From DASSTJ01 sp035707965 (GTDB lineage: Bacteria > Actinomycetota > Actinomycetes > Actinomycetales > Angustibacteraceae), in assembly GCA_035707965.1 (NCBI GenBank), contig DASSTJ010000125.1:1-11510 (forward strand): 11,510 nt of DNA. Direction: 5' to 3'. Positions within the stretch are counted from its first letter, which is position 1. The number at the start of each line of letters is the position of its first letter. Below are positions 6,790 to 11,510 of this stretch, in pieces. Position numbers and translations under genes: made by a program. The notes under the pieces are model-generated. The model saw only the letters and a list, made by a program, of their open reading frames with translations, did no database searches and was not told the DNA's origin.

Positions 6790-6834
6790 CGGACATCGGA
6801 CGACGGAACCGAGGCTCGGGAGTGTGGCGGAACG

Positions 6835-8502
6835 ATGCAGCTTGCCGAGATCCTGCTCGCCGACGGCCTGGTCGACGAGGGCCAGCTGAACGCCGCGTAT
6901 GACGAGCACCAGCGCGTCGGGCGCAGCCTCGGGCGCGTGCTGGTCGACCAGGGGATCCTGAGCGAGTCGCAGCTGGTCGCCGCGCTCGCCCAGCAGATCG
7001 GTCTGCCATTCGTCGACCTGCAGGACTACCAGGTGGACGGCTCCGCGATCGGACGCGTGTCCGGTGCGGTCTGCCGGCGGCACACGGTCCTGCCGATGGG
7101 CTTCCAGGACGACGGCAAGCTGTTGCTCGCCATGGCGGACCCGGGCAACGTCTTCGCTCTCGACGACGTCCGGTCGCTGTCCGGCTGCGACGTGCGCCCG
7201 GTGGTGGCGACCCGCACCGACGTGCTCGCGGCGATCGACCGCTACTACCGCGCCGACGCCGACCTCGACGACCTGACCAACGCGCTCGAGATGTCCTCGG
7301 ACGACGAGGAGGACCTGAGCAAGGTCAAGGAGGTCGTCGAGGACGCGCCGATCGTCAAGTTCGTCAACCTGCTCATCACCCAGGCGATCCAGGACCGCGC
7401 GTCCGACATCCACCTGGAGCCGACCGAGAAGGACCTGCGCGTGCGGTACCGCATCGACGGCGTCCTGCACGAGGTCATGCGCTCACCGAAGGCCATCCAG
7501 TCGGGCGTGATCTCGCGCCTCAAGATCATGGCCGACATCAACATCGCCGAGCGGCGCATCCCGCAGGACGGGCGTCTCTCGGTGGCCGCGAACGGACGCA
7601 AGATCGACCTTCGCGTCGCCACGCTGCCGACGGTGTGGGGCGAGAAGGTCGTCATGCGCATCCTCGACAACTCGACGGCGAGCCTCGACCTGTCGGACCT
7701 CGGCTTCGGCGACGACAACTACCGGCGGTTCTCCGAGAGCTTCACGAAGCCCTACGGGATGATCCTCGTGACCGGCCCCACCGGGTCCGGCAAGTCGACG
7801 ACCCTCTACGCCACGCTGAACATCGTCAGCAAGCCAGAGGTCAACGTCATCACCGTCGAGGACCCGGTCGAGTACCGGCTGCCCGGCATCAACCAGGTGC
7901 AGGTGAACTCGAAGGCCGGTCTGACGTTCGCGGCGGCTCTGCGGTCGATCCTGCGGTCTGACCCGGACGTCGTCCTCATCGGTGAGATCCGAGACCACGA
8001 GACCGCGCAGATCGCCGTCGAGGCGGCCCTCACCGGCCACCTGGTGCTGGCGACCCTGCACACGAACGACGCGCCGAGCGCGGTGACGCGCCTGACGGAG
8101 ATGGGCATCGAGCCGTTCCTCGTCGGGTCCGCCCTGGACTGCGTGCTGGCGCAACGACTGACCCGCCGTCTGTGCAGCCGCTGCAAGGAGGCGTACACCC
8201 CTGAGCCGTCCGAGCTGGACGCGTTCGGCTTCCCGTGGACACCGGGGGAGCCGCTGCCTACCCTGTACCGGCCGGTCGGCTGCTCGTCCTGCTCGAAGAC
8301 GGGCTACAAGGGCCGTGTCGCGCTGCACGAGATCATGGCCGTCGGCGAGGAGATCGAACGGCTCGCCGTGCAGCGGGCCTCCGCGGCGGCGATCGGCGAG
8401 ATCGCCCGGGCCGAAGGAATGCTCACGCTCCGCCAGGACGGACTGGCCAAGGTCGCTCAGGGGATCACTTCCATCGAAGAGATCCTGCGTGTCGTCGTCT
8501 GA
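6835..8502 (+). CDS. pilB: Type IV pilus assembly ATPase PilB (GspE/PulE family)
   Basis: The product is a cytoplasmic hexameric ATPase that powers pilin polymerisation through PilC. At 555 residues it is full length. The N-terminus is a MshEN-type domain: two 24-residue repeats (2-25 and 31-54) separated by exactly 5 residues. Here the repeats begin QLA and SLG instead of RLG, so cyclic-di-GMP binding is uncertain. The ATPase core has Walker A GPTGSGKS (314-321), Asp box VEDPVEY (341-347), Walker B DPDVVLIGEIRD (376-387) and His box TLHTND (407-412). Four cysteines (C447, C450, C483, C486) form the zinc site typical of PilB/GspE, which PilT lacks. The ATG is preceded by GGGAG (6818-6822) and GGCGGAA nearer by. 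It is the first gene after its own sigma-28-like promoter. A T2SS GspE is the alternative, but the adjacent pilT argues for a pilus. Confidence 0.95.
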   Translation: MQLAEILLADGLVDEGQLNAAYDEHQRVGRSLGRVLVDQGILSESQLVAALAQQIGLPFVDLQDYQVDGSAIGRVSGAVCRRHTVLPMGFQDDGKLLLAMADPGNVFALDDVRSLSGCDVRPVVATRTDVLAAIDRYYRADADLDDLTNALEMSSDDEEDLSKVKEVVEDAPIVKFVNLLITQAIQDRASDIHLEPTEKDLRVRYRIDGVLHEVMRSPKAIQSGVISRLKIMADINIAERRIPQDGRLSVAANGRKIDLRVATLPTVWGEKVVMRILDNSTASLDLSDLGFGDDNYRRFSESFTKPYGMILVTGPTGSGKSTTLYATLNIVSKPEVNVITVEDPVEYRLPGINQVQVNSKAGLTFAAALRSILRSDPDVVLIGEIRDHETAQIAVEAALTGHLVLATLHTNDAPSAVTRLTEMGIEPFLVGSALDCVLAQRLTRRLCSRCKEAYTPEPSELDAFGFPWTPGEPLPTLYRPVGCSSCSKTGYKGRVALHEIMAVGEEIERLAVQRASAAAIGEIARAEGMLTLRQDGLAKVAQGITSIEEILRVVV

Positions 8503-8511
8503 GCGACGCGC
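8487..8511 (+). terminator. Hairpin over the pilB stop codon (weak terminator candidate)
   Basis: GCGTGTCG (8487-8494) can pair with CGACGCGC (8504-8511) in an 8-bp stem with one G-U pair and a 9-base loop that contains the pilB TGA. There is no T-run. It abuts the -35 of the pilT promoter, which would fit partial insulation of pilT from pilB transcription. Confidence 0.3.
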
Positions 8512-8539
8512 TCAAGATGGACGGTCACTCCGCCGATAG
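8512..8539 (+). promoter_or_regulatory. Sigma-28 family (FliA/WhiG-like) promoter of pilT
   Basis: TCAAG (8512-8516), 15 bases, then GCCGATAG (8532-8539) is identical in both elements and spacing to the pilB promoter. The match around the -10 is the 12-mer TCCGCCGATAGC (8529-8540 versus 6779-6790). The -35 flank is also similar (GCTCAAGATGG here, GTTCAAGGTGT at pilB). Transcription would start near 8547, before the pilT GTG at 8594, and would run through pilC. Confidence 0.65.
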
Positions 8540-8582
8540 CCCTCGGGAAGCACCGTCGCGGGTCGCGTGCGCGTCCGCACTG

Positions 8583-8589
8583 AGGGGAG
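8583..8589 (+). promoter_or_regulatory. Ribosome binding site that sets the pilT start
   Basis: AGGGGAG lies a few bases before the GTG at 8594 and inside any longer frame that starts at the GTG at 8567. That makes 8594 the better start; a start at 8567 has no purine-rich site in front of it. Confidence 0.55.
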
Positions 8590-8593
8590 CGTT

Positions 8594-9907
8594 GTGAGCA
8601 CCATCGGAGAGCCGTACGTACCGGAGCAGTTCGCCGTCGCCGGGCAACCGGTCGCCCCGGCCGCGCATGCTGCACCGACAGAAGCGCTGCCCCGGGTGGC
8701 TGCTCACGCTGCCACGGTCCCGCCGCAGCCCCATTCTGTTGCGCCGCAAGCACCCGTCGCGCACCCGATGACGGTCGGGCCGACGGAGGCGCCTGCGGGT
8801 GCCTACAAGCGCGCGTCGACCGAGCAGACCGACGACAGCGACATTCCGATCACGGAGCTGTTGGTGCGCATGATGGACACCGGTGCGTCCGACCTGCACC
8901 TGACGTCGGGGGCGCGGCCGACCATCCGCATCCGAGGCGAGCTGCAGCCGCTGGACGACGACCTTCCCGTGCTCACACCACCCCAGCTGCAGCGCAGCCT
9001 CTATGCGATGATGAGCCAGAAGCAGCGCGAGCGCTTCGAGACGGACCTGGAGCTCGACTTCGCCTACTCCGTGCCCGGTCGTGCACGCTTCCGGGTCAAC
9101 GTCTACCGGCAGCGCGAGTCGCTCGGTGCCGCCTTCCGCCTGATCCCGTACGAGATCAAGCCGCTCGAGGCGCTGGGCATCCCGCCGGCCGTCAACAACT
9201 TCGCGGGGCTGCCGCGCGGCATGGTGCTGGTCACGGGCCCCACCGGCTCCGGCAAGTCCACGACCCTCGCCGGCATCGTCGACCTGGCCAACCGGAACCG
9301 CCGCGAGCACATCATGACGGTCGAGGACCCGATCGAGTTCCTCCACCGTCACAAGAGCTGCATGGTCAACCAGCGCGAGGTGGGGGAGGACACGAAGTCC
9401 TTCGCCAACGCCCTCAAGCACGCGCTGCGGCAGGACCCCGACATCATCCTGGTCGGCGAGATGCGTGACCTGGAGACGATCTCGGTGGCCCTGACCGCGG
9501 CCGAGACCGGTCACCTTGTTCTCGCGACGCTGCACACGCAGGACGCGGCACAGACCATCGACCGCGTCATCGACGTGTTCCCGACCGAGCAGCAGCAGCA
9601 GGTGCGGGTGATGCTTGCCGGTGCGATCCAGGGCATCGTCTGCCAGACGCTGTGCAAGACGCGCGACGGCCGTGGCCGCGTAGTGGCCACGGAGGTGCTG
9701 GTCGCGACCCCCGCGATCCGCAACCTCATCCGTGAGGGCAAGACCCACCAGATCTACTCGGCCATGCAGGCCGGGGCCCAGCACGGCATGCACACGATGG
9801 ACCAGCACCTCGCCGAGCTGGTGCGCACCAACCAGATCACGTATGAGCACGGTCTGGAGAAGTGCCACCACGTCGAGGACTTCAACCGACTGCTCGGCCG
9901 GGCCTGA
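8594..9907 (+). CDS. pilT: Twitching motility ATPase PilT (pilus retraction)
   Basis: The product is a cytoplasmic hexameric ATPase that depolymerises the pilus and drives twitching and DNA uptake. It has 437 residues, longer than the roughly 345 of proteobacterial PilT because of an N-terminal extension (about residues 1-80) rich in Pro, Ala and His and probably disordered. The core begins at ITELLVRMMDTGASDLHLT (86-104). Walker A is GPTGSGKS (215-222), the Asp box VEDPIEF (243-249), Walker B DPDIILVGEMRD (281-292) and the His box TLHTQD (312-317). The PilT-specific AIRNLIREGK (374-383) distinguishes it from PilB, as does the absence of the tetracysteine zinc site. It has its own sigma-28-like promoter and lies 69 bases before pilC, with no hairpin between, so pilT-pilC is likely one unit. 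Confidence 0.95.
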   Translation: MSTIGEPYVPEQFAVAGQPVAPAAHAAPTEALPRVAAHAATVPPQPHSVAPQAPVAHPMTVGPTEAPAGAYKRASTEQTDDSDIPITELLVRMMDTGASDLHLTSGARPTIRIRGELQPLDDDLPVLTPPQLQRSLYAMMSQKQRERFETDLELDFAYSVPGRARFRVNVYRQRESLGAAFRLIPYEIKPLEALGIPPAVNNFAGLPRGMVLVTGPTGSGKSTTLAGIVDLANRNRREHIMTVEDPIEFLHRHKSCMVNQREVGEDTKSFANALKHALRQDPDIILVGEMRDLETISVALTAAETGHLVLATLHTQDAAQTIDRVIDVFPTEQQQQVRVMLAGAIQGIVCQTLCKTRDGRGRVVATEVLVATPAIRNLIREGKTHQIYSAMQAGAQHGMHTMDQHLAELVRTNQITYEHGLEKCHHVEDFNRLLGRA

Positions 9908-9976
9908 GGTGCCTCACCACACGTTCTTCCCACACGAATCTCAGCACGAGTCGTCCCACCACGAAGAGGGCATCCG

Positions 9977-11197
9977 ATGGCAGCAGTGACGTTCGAGTAC
10001 GCCGTCCGCGACCGCACGGGCAAGCTCGTCAAGGGCACCATCGACGCCGACAACCAGGCGCAGGTGGTGGCGAAGCTCAGGACGATGGGCTACGCCCCGG
10101 TGAGCATCAGCAAGGCGAACGCCGGGATGAGCAAGGAGCTCTCCATCCCCGGCTTCGGCAACCGGGTGAAGCTCAAGGACCTGGCGGTGATGTCGCGGCA
10201 GTTCGCCACGATGATCAGCTCCGGTCTCTCGCTGCTGCGCGCGCTGTCGATCCTCGCCGAGCAGACCGAGAACAAGAAGCTGCGCGAGACGCTCGTCGCC
10301 GTCCGGCAGGACGTCGAGACCGGTCAGTCGCTGTCGTCAGCGCTTGCCAAGCACCCGGACGTCTTCCCGCCGCTCATGGTCAACATGTGCCGCGCCGGCG
10401 AAGTGGGTGGATTCCTCGACTCGGTGCTGCTGCAGATCGCCGAGAACTACGAGGCCGACGTCAAGTTGCGCGGCAAGATCAAGTCGGCCATGACGTACCC
10501 GGTGGTCGTGTTCTGCTTGGCGGTCGTGGCCGTCATAGGAATGCTGATCTTCATCGTGCCCATCTTCGCCAAGATGTTCACCGACCTGGGCGGTGAGCTG
10601 CCAGCGCCGACGAAGGTGCTGGTGGCCATGTCGGATGGGATGAAGTTCCTGGCTCCGGTGCTGGCCGTGCTGGTGATCGTCTTCCCGGTCGTATGGAAGA
10701 AGATCAAGCACAAGGACAAGGTGCGCAACGTCGTCGACCCGGTCAAGTTCAAGCTGCCGGTCTTCGGCGCCCTGTTCAAGAAGGTCGCGCTGGCGCGGTT
10801 CTCGCGCAACCTCGGCACGATGATGCGGTCCGGCGTGCCGATCCTGCAGGCGCTGGACATCGTCGGCTCGACCACCGGCAACGTGGTGCTCGAGCGTGCC
10901 GTCATGGAGGTGCGTGAGAGCGTCCGCCGCGGTGAGTCGCTCGCCGGCCCGCTGACGAACCACCCGGTGTTCCCGTCGATGGTCGTGCAGATGATGGCCG
11001 TCGGTGAGGACACCGGTGCACTCGACACCATGCTCGCGAAGATCTCGGAGTTCTACGACCAGGAGGTCGAGGCAACTGCCGAGGCGCTGACGTCGCTGAT
11101 CGAACCGCTGATGATCGCGGTCCTCGGCAGCGTCATCGGGGGAATGATCGTCGCCCTCTACATGCCCATCTTCAAGGTCTTCGACCTCATCAAGTAG
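9977..11197 (+). CDS. pilC: Type IV pilus inner-membrane platform protein PilC (GspF family)
   Basis: The product is the polytopic membrane platform that couples PilB/PilT to pilin insertion and removal. The 406-residue protein opens with a short basic region (FEYAVRDRTGKLVKGTI, residues 6-22). Two T2SSF domains follow (about 70-195 and 272-395), each with the characteristic core: RQFATMISSGLSLLRAL (74-90) and RNLGTMMRSGVPILQAL (277-293). Both contain acidic GE signatures, AGEVGGFLD (140-148) and VGEDTGALD (342-350). Hydrophobic segments lie at about 174-197, 223-240 and 376-398. ATG 9977 follows GAAGAGGG (9963-9970) at 6-base spacing. The 69 bases after pilT show no promoter of the sigma-28 type, so it probably shares pilT's transcript. 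A strong hairpin lies 30 bases after its stop. GspF of a T2SS is the alternative, disfavoured by pilT. Confidence 0.95.
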   Translation: MAAVTFEYAVRDRTGKLVKGTIDADNQAQVVAKLRTMGYAPVSISKANAGMSKELSIPGFGNRVKLKDLAVMSRQFATMISSGLSLLRALSILAEQTENKKLRETLVAVRQDVETGQSLSSALAKHPDVFPPLMVNMCRAGEVGGFLDSVLLQIAENYEADVKLRGKIKSAMTYPVVVFCLAVVAVIGMLIFIVPIFAKMFTDLGGELPAPTKVLVAMSDGMKFLAPVLAVLVIVFPVVWKKIKHKDKVRNVVDPVKFKLPVFGALFKKVALARFSRNLGTMMRSGVPILQALDIVGSTTGNVVLERAVMEVRESVRRGESLAGPLTNHPVFPSMVVQMMAVGEDTGALDTMLAKISEFYDQEVEATAEALTSLIEPLMIAVLGSVIGGMIVALYMPIFKVFDLIK

Positions 11198-11226
11198 CGC
11201 AGCAGCTGGTCAGCAGAGCCGGCAGT

Positions 11227-11263
11227 CGTGACAGGCGGTGTCCTTCGGGAGCCGCCTGTTGCG
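11227..11263 (+). terminator. UUCG-capped hairpin between pilC and the prepilin gene
   Basis: ACAGGCGG (11231-11238) pairs perfectly with CCGCCTGT (11252-11259). The stem continues inward through T-G, a bulged G and TCC/GGA, capped by the stable C(UUCG)G tetraloop (11243-11248), and outward by four weaker pairs (11227-11230 with 11260-11263). The following bases (TTGCGCTGTTCG) are only mildly T-rich. It is well placed to end the pilT-pilC transcript before the prepilin promoter, or to stabilise a processed RNA 3' end. Confidence 0.65.
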
Positions 11264-11290
11264 CTGTTCGAGGGAATGGTGATCTGACGC

Positions 11291-11317
11291 TAAAGGTGGG
11301 CAGCGGGAGGCCGAAGT
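11291..11317 (+). promoter_or_regulatory. Variant sigma-28-like promoter of the prepilin gene
   Basis: TAAA (11291-11294), 15 bases, then GCCGAAGT (11310-11317) gives a perfect -35 and spacing for the FliA/WhiG consensus, with 5 of 8 matches in the -10. The -35 flank CGCTAAAGGTGG closely resembles CGCTCAAGATGG at the pilT promoter (8509-8520). Transcription would begin near 11325, leaving a leader of about 72 bases. The weaker -10 makes this less certain than the pilB and pilT sites. Confidence 0.5.
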
Positions 11318-11396
11318 ACTCCTTGTCATCGAGCCCCCGACCCGACACCGGATGCGGGACCCGCAGGAGGGCTCAGGATCAGAAGGGGAGCAGCGA

Positions 11397-11510
11397 ATGC
11401 TCGCTCGCATCCGCAAGTCCATGGAGGAGAAGGACCAGGGCTTCACCCTGATCGAGCTCCTCGTCGTGATGATCATCATCGGCATCCTCGCCGCCATCGC
11501 CATCCCGGTG
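11397..11510 (+). CDS. Type IV prepilin, N-terminal part (runs off the window)
   Basis: Only the first 38 codons are inside the window. The frame starts at ATG 11397, 6 bases after the strong site AGAAGGGGAG (11381-11390). The N-terminus is a class III (type IVa-like) signal: a 15-residue charged leader ending in Gly (G15), then FTLIELLVVMIIIGILAAIAIP. F16 is the mature +1 residue (to be N-methylated) and E20 is the essential Glu+5. A prepilin peptidase (PilD) would cut after G15 and the hydrophobic helix would hold the subunit in the membrane before assembly. Position directly after pilB-pilT-pilC and its own promoter suggest the major pilin (pilA), but a minor pilin cannot be excluded because the C-terminal globular domain is missing. 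Confidence 0.93.
   Translation, partial: MLARIRKSMEEKDQGFTLIELLVVMIIIGILAAIAIPV

Noticed and set aside
9908..9976. Separate promoter for pilC
   Set aside because: The 69 bases lack GCCGAT-like or standard promoter elements and have no stable hairpin; co-transcription with pilT is simpler.
11172..11176. TTCAAGGT near the pilC 3' end as a fourth sigma-28 -35
   Set aside because: It is inside the coding sequence and no GCCGAT-like element follows at about 15 bases.
6835..11197. Type II secretion system instead of a pilus
   Set aside because: PilB and PilC resemble GspE and GspF, but a PilT with the AIRNLIRE motif between them is specific to retractable type IV pili.

Overview
The window is a GC-rich actinobacterial chromosome segment (phylum Actinomycetota). 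Support for this: strong G/C at third codon positions, frequent GTG starts, and the gene order DUF948 protein - DUF6167-like protein - alaS - ruvX - mltG - aroE, which is known from Streptomyces and many other Actinomycetota. The exact genus cannot be read from the sequence; a motile, possibly Micrococcales-like lineage is a guess. All ten supported genes are on the plus strand.

Region 1 (about 1-6531) is a housekeeping block: two small membrane-associated proteins (162-865), alanyl-tRNA synthetase (1050-3731), the YqgF/RuvX nuclease-fold protein (3848-4324), the MltG endolytic murein transglycosylase (4414-5565) and shikimate dehydrogenase (5644-6531). Several junctions carry hairpins. The most striking is a 26-bp almost perfect inverted repeat between alaS and ruvX (3741-3806), less GC-rich than its surroundings. 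A two-tier hairpin lies before aroE and GC-rich hairpins overlap the aroE stop codon.

Region 2 (6532-11510) is a type IV pilus cluster: pilB (extension ATPase), pilT (retraction ATPase), pilC (inner-membrane platform) and the first 38 codons of a type IV prepilin with an intact cleavage site. A 303-base non-coding stretch separates aroE from pilB and holds short repeats and a promoter. Further pilus genes (prepilin peptidase, pilM/N/O-like genes) would be expected beyond the right edge.

The main regulatory observation is that pilB and pilT are each preceded by the same promoter-like element, TCAAG-N15-GCCGATAG, with identical spacing and a shared 12-mer (TCCGCCGATAGC). The prepilin gene has a related element, TAAA-N15-GCCGAAGT. 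This resembles the FliA/WhiG/SigD (sigma-28 family) consensus TAAA-N15-GCCGATAA and suggests that the pilus cluster answers to a flagellar/developmental-type sigma factor instead of being read through from the housekeeping genes. A strong UUCG-capped hairpin between pilC and the prepilin gene fits separate control of the abundant major subunit.
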